Below are positions 36,395-45,084 of a stretch of 45,695 nucleotides of DNA, piece after piece. Location: the NCBI GenBank assembly GCA_003213275.1, contig QCNH01000003.1, positions 1 through 45,695 on the forward strand, given 5' to 3'. Within the stretch, counting starts at the first letter, position 1, and every line of letters starts with the position of its first letter. The stretch is from Prochlorococcus sp. AG-424-M03. GTDB taxonomy: Bacteria > Cyanobacteriota > Cyanobacteriia > PCC-6307 > Cyanobiaceae. Below the pieces are notes generated by a model. That model did no database searches and was not told where the DNA came from. It saw only the letters and a program-made list of their open reading frames with translations. The position numbers and the translations under genes are program-made.

Positions 36395-36807
36395 CAATAG
36401 CTATGTATTGAATAAATAACAACTCCCCATATCTGTACATCAATATGGTTTTTAAATCTAAAATCAGGGTAATTATTGTTTTCTGCTTTTAAATATAATT
36501 CATCATTTTTTATAGATAATCTTTTTATTGTAAATTCCCCGTCTATCATTGCAATGATAATATTCCCTGGCTTGGCGATTAAACTCTTGTCTACGATTAT
36601 TAAATCTTTATCTTTAATTCCTGCATTTATCATTGAGTCACCTTTAACTCTAAGAAAAAAAGTGCTAAACGGATTAGATATTAAATGTTCATTTAAATCA
36701 ATATTTTCTTCCGTATAGTCATCTGCGGGAGAAGGAAAACCTGCAGATACCGAATCATTTAATAAGGGGATTCTCAACTTTTTAGTATTTGAATCAAAGG
36801 AATCCAA
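36394..36807 (-). CDS. umuD: UmuD-type S24 autopeptidase
   Basis: Self-cleaving partner of UmuC, 137 residues. The cleavage site reads SAGFPSP with an Ala22-Gly23 bond, where E. coli UmuD has Cys24-Gly25. The catalytic dyad is S58 (KGDSMI) and K95 (FTIKRL), each at an offset of -2 from E. coli. RecA-stimulated cleavage should give UmuD'. The Ala-Gly scissile bond is like that of LexA. The start is TTG at 36807, just below a LexA-box-like palindrome. Confidence 0.95.
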   Translation of the reverse strand: MDSFDSNTKKLRIPLLNDSVSAGFPSPADDYTEENIDLNEHLISNPFSTFFLRVKGDSMINAGIKDKDLIIVDKSLIAKPGNIIIAMIDGEFTIKRLSIKNDELYLKAENNNYPDFRFKNHIDVQIWGVVIYSIHSY

Positions 36808-36818
36808 GACTTAAATTA

Positions 36819-36850
36819 ATAGTATATATGTACTATACAACAAAATTCAA
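36819..36850 (-). promoter_or_regulatory. LexA (SOS) box over the umuD promoter
   Basis: ATAGTA-tatatg-TACTAT (36819-36836) is a perfect 6-bp inverted repeat. Read on the minus strand, AGTACATATATACT (36834-36821) fits 13 of 14 positions of the cyanobacterial LexA consensus RGTACNNNDGTWCB as I recall it. It overlaps a -10 box TATACT (36826-36821), with TTGAAT (36850-36845) 18 bases upstream as -35. A repressor bound here would block the umuDC promoter. Confidence 0.7.
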
Positions 36851-36905
36851 AAAATAGTTACTTATTCAAGTTTTATAGATTAATTTTAGATTAAATCTAA
36901 TCTTT

Positions 36906-37322
36906 TTAAGAACGATGGTAAGGGGAGTTGTTAGATATAGAAACAGCTCTATAGATTTGCTCGATTAGGATTAGCCTAGCTAATTCATGAGGAAAAGTTA
37001 AAGGAGAAAGACTTAGTGTAAGATCTGAATTTTTCTTGATATCTGAACTTATTCCATCAGTATCACCGATTAAGAAATTAATTTTTTTATTTTTAAAATT
37101 TAAGAGTAAAGAACATAATTCAAATGAATTAAACTGCTTCCCTTCTTCACTTAGGCAGATAATAATATTGTTATTGGATCTAAGATTATTTAAATTAAAA
37201 GTCTTTAACTCATTAATGATAAGTTCAGGCATTCTTTTTTTGTATTGATTAATTCCATCTCTAATCCAAAGTTTCTTTATTTTGCCGATAGCATTAATTG
37301 TTAATCTATTACTCTGAAGCAT
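36906..37322 (-). CDS. rlmH: 23S rRNA pseudouridine-1915 N3-methyltransferase RlmH
   Basis: SPOUT methyltransferase of 138 residues (YbeA family) that modifies helix 69 of 23S rRNA. The SAM-binding knot is [14 protein letters not shown], followed by [27 protein letters not shown] and the end NNSPYHRS, where most family members have R-G-x-PYHK. The gap of 98 bases to umuD holds the SOS promoter. Confidence 0.93.
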   Translation of the reverse strand: MLQSNRLTINAIGKIKKLWIRDGINQYKKRMPELIINELKTFNLNNLRSNNNIIICLSEEGKQFNSFELCSLLLNFKNKKINFLIGDTDGISSDIKKNSDLTLSLSPLTFPHELARLILIEQIYRAVSISNNSPYHRS

Positions 37323-37341
37323 AAGTAAATATTAAAACCAA

Positions 37342-37674
37342 TTATTCATCAAGAAGATAATTAAATTCATCATATAGTTCCTCTTCGGTTGTTAATTTTT
37401 TTGAAAAATTAGCTTTTTTAGAATTCACATGAATTTGATTAAGCTCACTTGTTCTTAGTGAATTATTAACGTTAGAAGTCTCTTCTAAAGACTCTGAATT
37501 ATCAATTAACGAATAAAAAATTTTATTGGGATCTTCTGAATTAAGTGGATTGGGTATTAAATTATCATTGTTAGGTATATTTGTGTAATTACTTATATTT
37601 TTATTTTCGTTAGTTAAGTTTTTATTTTTTTTAAATTTATTGAGTTTATCTAAATTTTTTTTTGATAAGCTCAT
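37342..37674 (-). CDS. low-complexity hypothetical protein
   Basis: 110 residues, very rich in Asn, Ser, Lys and Glu and almost without hydrophobic stretches, so probably disordered. The only distinctive part is the acidic C-terminus TTEEELYDEFNYLLDE, which could be a short docking motif. No domain is recognised. It lies 19 bases upstream of rlmH on the same strand and is divergent from ksgA. Confidence 0.6.
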   Translation of the reverse strand: MSLSKKNLDKLNKFKKNKNLTNENKNISNYTNIPNNDNLIPNPLNSEDPNKIFYSLIDNSESLEETSNVNNSLRTSELNQIHVNSKKANFSKKLTTEEELYDEFNYLLDE

Positions 37675-37730
37675 GATATAAAGTATTAAATAATTTTATA
37701 TTTAATTTAAACATATTATTTATCTTTTAG

Positions 37731-38555
37731 ATGAATTCTAAAAACTATCATCAAAAAAAAAGATTTGGACAACACTGGTTGGTAAATAGAAAAATATTAG
37801 AAAAAATTAAAGAAATTGCTGTTCTTAATGAAAATGACTTTATTTTAGAAATTGGTCCAGGTAAAGGAGCCTTAACATCTAAGTTATTAGATTCAGAAAT
37901 TAAAAAATTACATGCGATTGAATTAGATAAAGATTTAATAAATTTATTAAATGATAAATTCAATAATAATGATAAGTTTTCACTTCAACAGGGAGATATT
38001 CTTTCTGTAAATTTAGATTCGATTAATAAGAAGATTACAAAAGTTATTGCAAATATTCCTTACAATATAACTGGCCCAATATTGGATATTTTCATCGGGC
38101 GATTGGGAATTATAAGAAACTATAATTACGAAAAAATAATTTTTTTAATGCAGAAAGACGTTGTAGATAGGATTTTATCAAAAGAAGGAAGTCCCAATGC
38201 TGGTGGGCTTAGTATAAGAATGCAACTTTTATCAAAAATAAAAAGAATTTGCGATGTACCGCCTTCATCATTTAGTCCACCTCCAAAAGTTTTTTCTTCT
38301 TTAGTAGTTTTCGAACCAATTAAAAATGATTTAAGATTAGACATTAGTATAGAAAAATATATAGATAAACTTCTAAGAATTTCATTTAATTCAAGAAGAA
38401 AAATGCTTAGAAATACTCTTAATTCAATACTTTCAAATGAAGAGATAAATGAATTATCTGAATCTTCAAAAGTTTGTTTTAATTTAAGGCCACAAGATAT
38501 TTCAATTGAACAATGGATTAAGCTTGCAGAAAATTGTATTAAAATTAAAAAATAA
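37731..38555 (+). CDS. ksgA: 16S rRNA dimethyladenosine transferase KsgA (RsmA)
   Basis: Dimethylates A1518 and A1519 of 16S rRNA late in 30S assembly. The 274-residue protein has [11 protein letters not shown], the SAM loop [11 protein letters not shown], the catalytic motif [11 protein letters not shown] and the substrate-loop region [16 protein letters not shown]. Gene order ksgA-ispE (12-base gap) is common in bacteria. Confidence 0.97.
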   Translation: MNSKNYHQKKRFGQHWLVNRKILEKIKEIAVLNENDFILEIGPGKGALTSKLLDSEIKKLHAIELDKDLINLLNDKFNNNDKFSLQQGDILSVNLDSINKKITKVIANIPYNITGPILDIFIGRLGIIRNYNYEKIIFLMQKDVVDRILSKEGSPNAGGLSIRMQLLSKIKRICDVPPSSFSPPPKVFSSLVVFEPIKNDLRLDISIEKYIDKLLRISFNSRRKMLRNTLNSILSNEEINELSESSKVCFNLRPQDISIEQWIKLAENCIKIKK

Positions 38556-38567
38556 AAATCTAAGTAT

Positions 38568-39509
38568 ATGCAAAATCAAGATTTAGCTACAACGAAAATC
38601 ATTATAAAATCTCCTGCAAAAATAAATTTGCACCTTGAAGTTATTGGTAAAAGAGAGGATGGATTCCATGAGTTGGCAATGATTATGCAAAATATTGATC
38701 TTTCTGATTATTTAGAATTTCAAATTAATAATGAAGGTTTAATTAAACTTGAATCTGATTGTAATGATTTAAGCTTATCTAGTGATAACTTAATTGTTAA
38801 ATCAGCAAATCTATTAAGGAAAAAATTAAATATAGATTTCGGAGCGAATATATTTTTAAGAAAAAATATTCCAATTGGAGCAGGATTAGCTGGTGGATCC
38901 AGTAATGCAGCAGCAACATTAATTGGTCTTAATAAGTTATGGGAATTGAACTTAGATCAAGAAACATTATGTTCATTAGCATCAACATTAGGATCTGATA
39001 TTCCCTTTTTTATAAATGGCGGTATTCAATTATGTTTTGGAAGAGGCGAAATTTTGGAGAAATTAGATTCAAACTTTGAATATGGAGTAATTCTTTTAAA
39101 AAATCCAAATATATCAGTATCTACAGCTGAAGCTTATAAAAAATATAGTAATAGATTTTGTGATCAATATCTTACTAATAAAGAAATGATTGAGAACACA
39201 AGAAAAAATTTAAGAAATAATGGTTTAAATAACTTAAATTTTGATAATCAACATTCAACTATAAAAAATGATTTGCAGTTAGTTGTTGAAAATGACAATG
39301 ATTCTGTAAAGCAGGCATTATATTTACTTTCTAAATTACAGAATTGTCTGACATTTTCAATGAGTGGATCAGGCCCTACATGCTTTGCACTCTTTAAAGA
39401 TGTAGAGATTGCTAAAAAAGAATTAAATGCAAATTATAAATTATTTAAAGATAAAGGTTACGATTCATGGGTTTGCACTTTCCTTGAAAAAGGAATAACA
39501 TTCATTTAA
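38568..39509 (+). CDS. ispE: 4-diphosphocytidyl-2-C-methyl-D-erythritol kinase IspE
   Basis: GHMP kinase of the MEP pathway, which supplies isoprenoids for carotenoids, chlorophyll phytyl tails and quinones. The 313-residue protein has SPAKINLHLEVIGKREDGFHEL at the substrate site, the ATP loop PIGAGLAGGSSNAAA and SMSGSGPTCFALF at the end. Confidence 0.97.
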   Translation: MQNQDLATTKIIIKSPAKINLHLEVIGKREDGFHELAMIMQNIDLSDYLEFQINNEGLIKLESDCNDLSLSSDNLIVKSANLLRKKLNIDFGANIFLRKNIPIGAGLAGGSSNAAATLIGLNKLWELNLDQETLCSLASTLGSDIPFFINGGIQLCFGRGEILEKLDSNFEYGVILLKNPNISVSTAEAYKKYSNRFCDQYLTNKEMIENTRKNLRNNGLNNLNFDNQHSTIKNDLQLVVENDNDSVKQALYLLSKLQNCLTFSMSGSGPTCFALFKDVEIAKKELNANYKLFKDKGYDSWVCTFLEKGITFI

Positions 39510-39533
39510 ATTTTTTTAATACAATATTTTATT

Positions 39534-39836
39534 GTGGCTGAAAATACTAATGAGAATATTGAAAAAAATATTCCCGAAAAAGGACCATTAAATTTTATTG
39601 TAGGATCATTAACCAGTTTTTTATTATTTATATTTTTTTATTTTTTAAGTAATAAAATTGCAATTTATTTTTCAATACATAAACCATCTAATTCTTCTGA
39701 AATAGTCCAAAATATTTCTTCTAGTATTAATACTTTAATAATTGGATTATCTTTTTTGTTAACTTTTTCTTTTGCTTTTATAGGTATAGGACTTTTTATT
39801 GTATTTATTCGCAGTTTTTTTCTGAAGAAAAGTTGA
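39534..39836 (+). CDS. DUF3082 family membrane protein
   Basis: 100 residues with an acidic N-terminus (MAENTNENIEKN) and two hydrophobic segments (GSLTSFLLFIFFYFLSNKIAIYF and TLIIGLSFLLTFSFAFIGIGLFIVF regions). It matches the cyanobacterial DUF3082 pattern. The start is GTG. It lies between ispE and pdhB, as in other picocyanobacteria as far as I recall. Function is unknown. Confidence 0.78.
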   Translation: MAENTNENIEKNIPEKGPLNFIVGSLTSFLLFIFFYFLSNKIAIYFSIHKPSNSSEIVQNISSSINTLIIGLSFLLTFSFAFIGIGLFIVFIRSFFLKKS

Positions 39837-39870
39837 AATGTGAATAATATTAAGAAAACTCTTTTTTTGA

Positions 39871-39966
39871 ATGTCTTTACACGACCTAGGACTTTTAATA
39901 CTTTTGCTTTCACCAGGAATGATTTTGTCAATATTACTACTTATAACCTTCGCTGAAGGAGGTTAA
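39871..39966 (+). CDS. 31-residue membrane microprotein
   Basis: ATG-started frame reading MSLHDLGLLILLLSPGM, a hydrophobic run SILLLITF and the end AEGG. One transmembrane helix is likely. It resembles the one-helix thylakoid subunits in size, but no named subunit is recognised. It fills most of the gap between the DUF3082 gene and pdhB. Confidence 0.55.
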   Translation: MSLHDLGLLILLLSPGMILSILLLITFAEGG

Positions 39967-40015
39967 ATTAATCAAAGTGGTAGGATTATATATGTGATTA
40001 ATTAGGTAATTAATT

Positions 40016-40999
40016 GTGGCTGGAACATTATTATTTAATGCTTTGAAAGAGGCTATTGACGAAGAAATGGAAAATGATGTAAATGTTTGTGTTTTGGGGG
40101 AAGATGTTGGTCAATATGGAGGATCTTATAAGGTAACTAAGGATTTATATGAAAAATATGGAGAGTTAAGAGTATTAGATACTCCAATTGCAGAGAATAG
40201 TTTTACGGGTATGGCTGTGGGTGCAGCAATGACTGGGTTAAGACCAATAGTAGAAGGAATGAATATGGGTTTTTTGCTTTTAGCTTTTAATCAGATATCA
40301 AATAATATGGGTATGCTTAGATATACAAGCGGAGGAAATTATAAAATACCAGCAGTAGTTAGAGGACCTGGAGGAGTTGGTCGTCAACTTGGTGCTGAAC
40401 ACAGTCAAAGACTGGAAGCATATTTTCATGCTGTTCCTGGGATAAAGATTGTTGCATGCAGTACACCTACAAATGCTAAAGGTTTAATGAAAGCAGCTAT
40501 AAGAGATGATAATCCGGTTCTATTTTTCGAACATGTTCTTCTATACAACTTATCTGAAGAATTACCTGAGGGTGACTATACTTGCGCTTTAGATCAGGCT
40601 GACGTTGTAAAAGAAGGTAAAGATATCACTTTATTGACTTATTCAAGAATGAGACATCACTGCCTTAATGCTGTTGAAGAATTAGAAAAAAAAGGAATAG
40701 ATGTTGAGTTAATCGATTTAATAAGTTTAAAACCATTTGATATGGAAACCATCTCAAAATCAATAAGAAAAACAAATAAAGTAATTATTGTTGAAGAATG
40801 TATGAAGACTGGAGGTATTGGTGCAGAATTAATTGCCTTGATAACAGAAGAGTGTTTCGATGATCTTGATGCCCGACCAATTAGATTATCTAGTCAGGAT
40901 ATTCCAACTCCGTATAATGGAAATCTTGAGAATTTAACAATAATCCAACCACATCAAATAGTTAAAAAAGTTGAAGATTTAATTAATGGGAGTATATAG
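40016..40999 (+). CDS. pdhB: pyruvate dehydrogenase E1 component, beta subunit
   Basis: Transketolase-like subunit that, with PdhA, decarboxylates pyruvate on thiamine diphosphate. The 327-residue protein has [18 protein letters not shown] at the start, [17 protein letters not shown] with the catalytic-site glutamate, and [17 protein letters not shown] in the C-terminal domain. The start is GTG. secD follows after 3 bases, so metabolic and secretion genes share a transcript. Confidence 0.97.
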   Translation: MAGTLLFNALKEAIDEEMENDVNVCVLGEDVGQYGGSYKVTKDLYEKYGELRVLDTPIAENSFTGMAVGAAMTGLRPIVEGMNMGFLLLAFNQISNNMGMLRYTSGGNYKIPAVVRGPGGVGRQLGAEHSQRLEAYFHAVPGIKIVACSTPTNAKGLMKAAIRDDNPVLFFEHVLLYNLSEELPEGDYTCALDQADVVKEGKDITLLTYSRMRHHCLNAVEELEKKGIDVELIDLISLKPFDMETISKSIRKTNKVIIVEECMKTGGIGAELIALITEECFDDLDARPIRLSSQDIPTPYNGNLENLTIIQPHQIVKKVEDLINGSI

Positions 41000-41002
41000 A
41001 CA

Positions 41003-42472
41003 ATGAAAAGAGGGCAAGGCTGGCTTTTTTTTATTATCTTTCTACTTACGTTATCTGTTTATCTATTAATTAATTATCCCTTACAGTTGGGATTGGATTT
41101 AAAAGGGGGTTCTCAACTTACACTACAAATTATTAAAGAGGAAGGGAAGGTAACAAAGGATGAACTTGATGCAGTTAATTCTGTTATAGATAGACGTGTT
41201 AACAACTTAGGGGTTTCAGAGTCTAACTTGCAAACCCTAGGTCTAGATCAATTGATTTTAGAATTACCTGGAGAACAAAATCCATTAGTTGCCACAAGAG
41301 TTTTAGGTAAGACTGCTTTATTAGAATTTAGGACCCAAAAAGAAGGAACATCTACAGATTTAAAAACTTTGCAACTTCAGAGATTACATATTAAAGAATT
41401 AATTGAACAATATTCCTCTTCAGATAAAAGTCAAAATGATGATAATTTCTTAAAAATTACTCAAGATGATCTTAAAGAGATAGAGGAAGAATTAAATTAC
41501 TCATCTACTAGTATTGATTTATATGGGAAGTTAATTGAAATTAAAAAGTATGTTGATAATGAAATTACAAATTTATTTATTAAAACAGATTTATCTGGTA
41601 AGGATCTTATTAACGCAGGAAGGAGGCAAGAACAAACAAATAGTAATTGGGAGGTTTTATTAACTTTTAGTAATTCAGGAGGAGAAAAGTTTGCAGAAAT
41701 TACAAAGTCAATTGCTGGCTCTAATCAACTATTGGCTATCATTCTTGATGGCGAATCAATAAGTGAAGCCAGTGTTGGTAGTCAGTTTGCAAATACAGGG
41801 ATTACAGGTGGATCAGCAACAATAAGCGGTAATTTTAGTGCTGAAAATGCTAGAGAATTAGAAGTTCAACTTAAAGGAGGTTCATTGCCATTGCCTATTG
41901 AAATAGTAGAAACTAACACTATAGGAGCTTTGATGGGATCCAAAAATATTTTAAAAAGTCTTTATGCAGCTATTAGTGGATTAATTTTTGTTGGAATATT
42001 TATGATATTAAATTATAGAATTCTAGGTTTTGTTTCAGTTCTTTCTCTAGTTCTTTATGGTTTCTTTAACTTAGCCCTTTATTCTTTAATTCCTGTAACC
42101 TTGACTTTACCTGGAATATCAGGGCTTATACTTAGCATTGGTATGGCTGTTGATGCAAATATTCTAATATTTGAGAGAATTAGAGAAGAATTATATGATG
42201 GTAATACTCTTACAAGATCTATTGATGGCGGTTTTCAAAGAGCTAATTCATCCATAGTTGATGGCCATATTACAACTCTTCTAAGTTGTTTTGTATTGTT
42301 TTTATTAGGAACAAATTTTGTTAAAGGCTTTGCGGCAACATTAGGTATTGGAGTCTTAATAAGCTTGTTTACCTCTTTAAATTGTTCTAAAACTATTTTG
42401 CGATTTTTTACAACATATCAATCTTTAAGACAAAAAAATCTCTATCTACCCAGGAACAATTTATCAAATTAA
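41003..42472 (+). CDS. secD: protein-export membrane protein SecD
   Basis: RND-type helper of the SecYEG translocon that uses the proton gradient to finish protein export. The 489-residue protein has one N-terminal helix, GLDLKGGSQLTLQI, a large extracytoplasmic P1 domain and five more helices with SIGMAVDANILIFERIREE. The P1 region carries a lysine- and serine-rich spacer. It is shorter than E. coli SecD but normal for cyanobacteria. secF follows after 22 bases. Confidence 0.96.
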   Translation: MKRGQGWLFFIIFLLTLSVYLLINYPLQLGLDLKGGSQLTLQIIKEEGKVTKDELDAVNSVIDRRVNNLGVSESNLQTLGLDQLILELPGEQNPLVATRVLGKTALLEFRTQKEGTSTDLKTLQLQRLHIKELIEQYSSSDKSQNDDNFLKITQDDLKEIEEELNYSSTSIDLYGKLIEIKKYVDNEITNLFIKTDLSGKDLINAGRRQEQTNSNWEVLLTFSNSGGEKFAEITKSIAGSNQLLAIILDGESISEASVGSQFANTGITGGSATISGNFSAENARELEVQLKGGSLPLPIEIVETNTIGALMGSKNILKSLYAAISGLIFVGIFMILNYRILGFVSVLSLVLYGFFNLALYSLIPVTLTLPGISGLILSIGMAVDANILIFERIREELYDGNTLTRSIDGGFQRANSSIVDGHITTLLSCFVLFLLGTNFVKGFAATLGIGVLISLFTSLNCSKTILRFFTTYQSLRQKNLYLPRNNLSN

Positions 42473-42494
42473 ATTTTTTATTTCTAATTTTCCC

Positions 42495-43409
42495 ATGAAA
42501 TACAATCTTGAACTAATAAAAAATAAAAGAAAGATAATTAGTTTTTCCACTGTTCTTATTTTGTTGAGTCTTTTAGGAATTTTATATTCTTCTTTTAATA
42601 CTTCTTATAAGAAACCTATTAACTTAGGGATGGATTTTGTTGGGGGAAATGAAATAAGAATAGAGAGACTCTGTGAAGAGGAATGTTCTAATTTTTCCCC
42701 TGATTCAGTTTTAGAAAATTTAAGAGAGATCTCTAAAAATAAAAACGTTTTAAATAATATTAAATTACAATTCCAAAATAATAATAAATTAATTTCAATA
42801 AGAACACCTTATTTGAGTATCGAAGAATCAAATAATCTTATTACTAATCTTGATAATATTATTGGACCTTTAAATTATGATAGTAAAGATTCAAGATTAA
42901 TAGGTCCAAAGCTTGGGAAAAGATTACTTACTAATTGTGTTACTTCATTGTTAGTTTCTTTATTTGCAATATCTTTATATATAACTATTAGATTTGATAA
43001 AAAATATGCATTATTTGCATTATTAGCTTTATTCCATGATTTATTAATTGTTTTCGGTATATTCTCCTGGTTGGGAATTATATTATCTGTCGAGGTAAAT
43101 AGTTTATTTGCTGTTTCTTTGTTAACTATTGCTGGTTATTCTGTAAATGATACTGTTGTTATTTTTGATAGAATTCGTGAGAATTTAAAATCAAGGAAAG
43201 AAGGCTATAACGAAACTATTCAATTATCAGTAAACGAATCATTTAGGAGAACAACGTTTACCAGTATTACAACCCTTATCCCTTTATTAAGCATAATTTT
43301 GTTTGGATCTTACTCGCTTTTTTGGTTTTCTTTGGCCTTATCATTAGGAATTATAATTGGTAGTTATTCAAGTATTTTATTGGCTCCATCTTTATTGCTT
43401 AAAGACTGA
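42495..43409 (+). CDS. secF: protein-export membrane protein SecF
   Basis: Partner of SecD, 304 residues, six membrane segments. GMDFVGGNEIRIERL matches the SecF head motif, and SLLTIAGYSVNDTVVIFDRIREN is the conserved core helix with its acidic residue. Two cysteines in LCEEECSNF lie at the start of the extracytoplasmic loop. Confidence 0.96.
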   Translation: MKYNLELIKNKRKIISFSTVLILLSLLGILYSSFNTSYKKPINLGMDFVGGNEIRIERLCEEECSNFSPDSVLENLREISKNKNVLNNIKLQFQNNNKLISIRTPYLSIEESNNLITNLDNIIGPLNYDSKDSRLIGPKLGKRLLTNCVTSLLVSLFAISLYITIRFDKKYALFALLALFHDLLIVFGIFSWLGIILSVEVNSLFAVSLLTIAGYSVNDTVVIFDRIRENLKSRKEGYNETIQLSVNESFRRTTFTSITTLIPLLSIILFGSYSLFWFSLALSLGIIIGSYSSILLAPSLLLKD

Positions 43410-43427
43410 GCTTAAGCTTCTAATTTT

Positions 43428-43610
43428 ATGAAATTGAATTATTATTTGATAATTTTATTTTCTTTAGTTTTAATAGATCTTTCTACTGAGCTAAGGATAC
43501 TTGTTGATCATTTTACTTTTAGTTCACTATATTTTGCTATAGGTAAACATCCCTTAGCTTTCTTTATACTTTTTTCCTACCCATATTTATATAAAAAATT
43601 AATTAAGTAA
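43428..43610 (+). CDS. 60-residue hypothetical membrane protein
   Basis: ATG-started frame 18 bases after secF. Two hydrophobic stretches (YYLIILFSLVLIDL and SLYFAIGKHPLAFFILFSYPYL) suggest a small hairpin membrane protein with a basic tail KKLIK. No family is recognised. It meets the convergent perM-like gene after 3 bases. Confidence 0.55.
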   Translation: MKLNYYLIILFSLVLIDLSTELRILVDHFTFSSLYFAIGKHPLAFFILFSYPYLYKKLIK

Positions 43611-43613
43611 TTT

Positions 43614-44657
43614 TTAAATATCTTTAAATGATTCTTTGATTAAAACTTGTATTACCACAGCTAACGGAAGAGATAGTATTAAGCCTAATGGACCAAAAAT
43701 GAAGGTAAATCCAAATTGTGATATTAATGTCAAACCAGGAAGTAAGTTTGCTTTTTTCTTCATTATAGATGGCATTATTATATAGCTTTCAATATTTTGA
43801 ATGATTACATATGCTCCTAAAACGGCCAGTGGTTTCCAAAAATTATCTAGTAGTGCAATTGAGATTGGAAATATACCACTAATAACTGGACCTATATTTG
43901 GAATTATATTAAGAAGCATTGCTATTAAAGCATTTGAGACAACATATTTGACATCTAATATAGATAAAACTATTAATGATAATAGACCTACTGATAATGA
44001 GCTTATGACCATAGAAAAAGTCCAATTTGCTAATGCAATATTGCATTTTTCAAGAATATTTCTAAATTTGTTGCGATAATTTTTTGGAATTAATAGAAGT
44101 ATACTTTCTTTATATTGTTTTGGTTCAATAGAAATCATCAAACTCACTGCTAATACGAAAATTAATTTCAAAAAACCTGAACCCAGATTCCCCGCTATAT
44201 TTATTAAATTCTTAAAACTTTCTTGAATAGCTTTTGCAATAGTTGAGGCATCTGGAATGCTAACTACATTATTTATAAGACTGAATATGTCTATAACATT
44301 TTCTGATTGTTCGCCATAGAATAGGCTATTAAATTTGTTCAGATTTGTATTAATCAAAATATTTATTTTTGATAAACCATTTGGAATATCAACTAGTATT
44401 TCATTGAATTCTTTTATAAACGGAGGCAATACAATAATAAAAATAGTTAATACTATTACTGATATCACTGTTAAGACAAGAAACAAAGACAGCGATCGGG
44501 GGATTTTCAGACCCTTTTGTATTTGATTAGATAAATTACATACAATATTCGAAATTACTAAAGAACATATTATTAAGAGGAGAAAATCTCTTAAAGTCCA
44601 TATTATTAACGAACTGATTAAAATTACTACTAACTTGAAATATGATGAACTACTCAA
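43614..44657 (-). CDS. AI-2E/PerM-family membrane protein
   Basis: 347 residues and about eight hydrophobic segments, with the family pattern: N-terminal paired helices, a soluble middle (GEQSENVIDIFSLINNV), then LIAMLLNIIPNIGPVISGIFPI and the end FGFTFIFGPLGLILSLPLAVVIQVLIKE. Members include the AI-2 exporter TqsA and sodium/proton-type exchangers; substrate here is unknown. The start is TTG at 44657. Confidence 0.88.
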   Translation of the reverse strand: MSSSSYFKLVVILISSLIIWTLRDFLLLIICSLVISNIVCNLSNQIQKGLKIPRSLSLFLVLTVISVIVLTIFIIVLPPFIKEFNEILVDIPNGLSKINILINTNLNKFNSLFYGEQSENVIDIFSLINNVVSIPDASTIAKAIQESFKNLINIAGNLGSGFLKLIFVLAVSLMISIEPKQYKESILLLIPKNYRNKFRNILEKCNIALANWTFSMVISSLSVGLLSLIVLSILDVKYVVSNALIAMLLNIIPNIGPVISGIFPISIALLDNFWKPLAVLGAYVIIQNIESYIIMPSIMKKKANLLPGLTLISQFGFTFIFGPLGLILSLPLAVVIQVLIKESFKDI

Positions 44658-44670
44658 TTTTCAAAATATT

Positions 44671-45024
44671 CTACTTTTTCTCAGAATATCCTAATCCATT
44701 TGATTTGGCATAACTATTTGCAAATCTCATAAATCTATCAAAGTCTGATGTGTTCTTCCAAATATAAACTGCTTCTAAAAATATTGGTTCTCCATCAACA
44801 AACTTTACTTTAACTTCCCTAGTTAGTAATTCACCTTCGGTATCAATCATACGCATACCTGTGATTTCACCTTCAGTAATTGATGATAATGCCTGCGGTT
44901 TTTCGAACAAAAATAATGCTTGGCCGGTGGTACCATCCTTACTCCTAGTCAGTCTTATTTCAGGCACTACTGGTTCATCAGTTCCTTCATAAAATTGTAT
45001 TTTTGCATTTTTATTTGCTGCCAT
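44671..45024 (-). CDS. psb28: photosystem II assembly protein Psb28
   Basis: Extrinsic cytoplasmic-side protein that binds the PSII assembly intermediate containing CP47. The 117-residue protein has [25 protein letters not shown] in two blocks, then [25 protein letters not shown] and [11 protein letters not shown]-like helix. Length and sequence are typical. The 60-base leader is AT-rich with a possible -10 (TATAAA). Confidence 0.95.
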   Translation of the reverse strand: MAANKNAKIQFYEGTDEPVVPEIRLTRSKDGTTGQALFLFEKPQALSSITEGEITGMRMIDTEGELLTREVKVKFVDGEPIFLEAVYIWKNTSDFDRFMRFANSYAKSNGLGYSEKK

Positions 45025-45084
45025 AATATTCGGTTAATAATTATTTATATTAGGAAATATTTTTCACATTCGTTTGTAATTATT

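Noticed and set aside
39956-39963. Perfect Shine-Dalgarno AAGGAGGT before pdhB
   Set aside because: It encodes the last residues of the 31-residue microprotein and lies over 50 bases from the pdhB start, too far to serve it.
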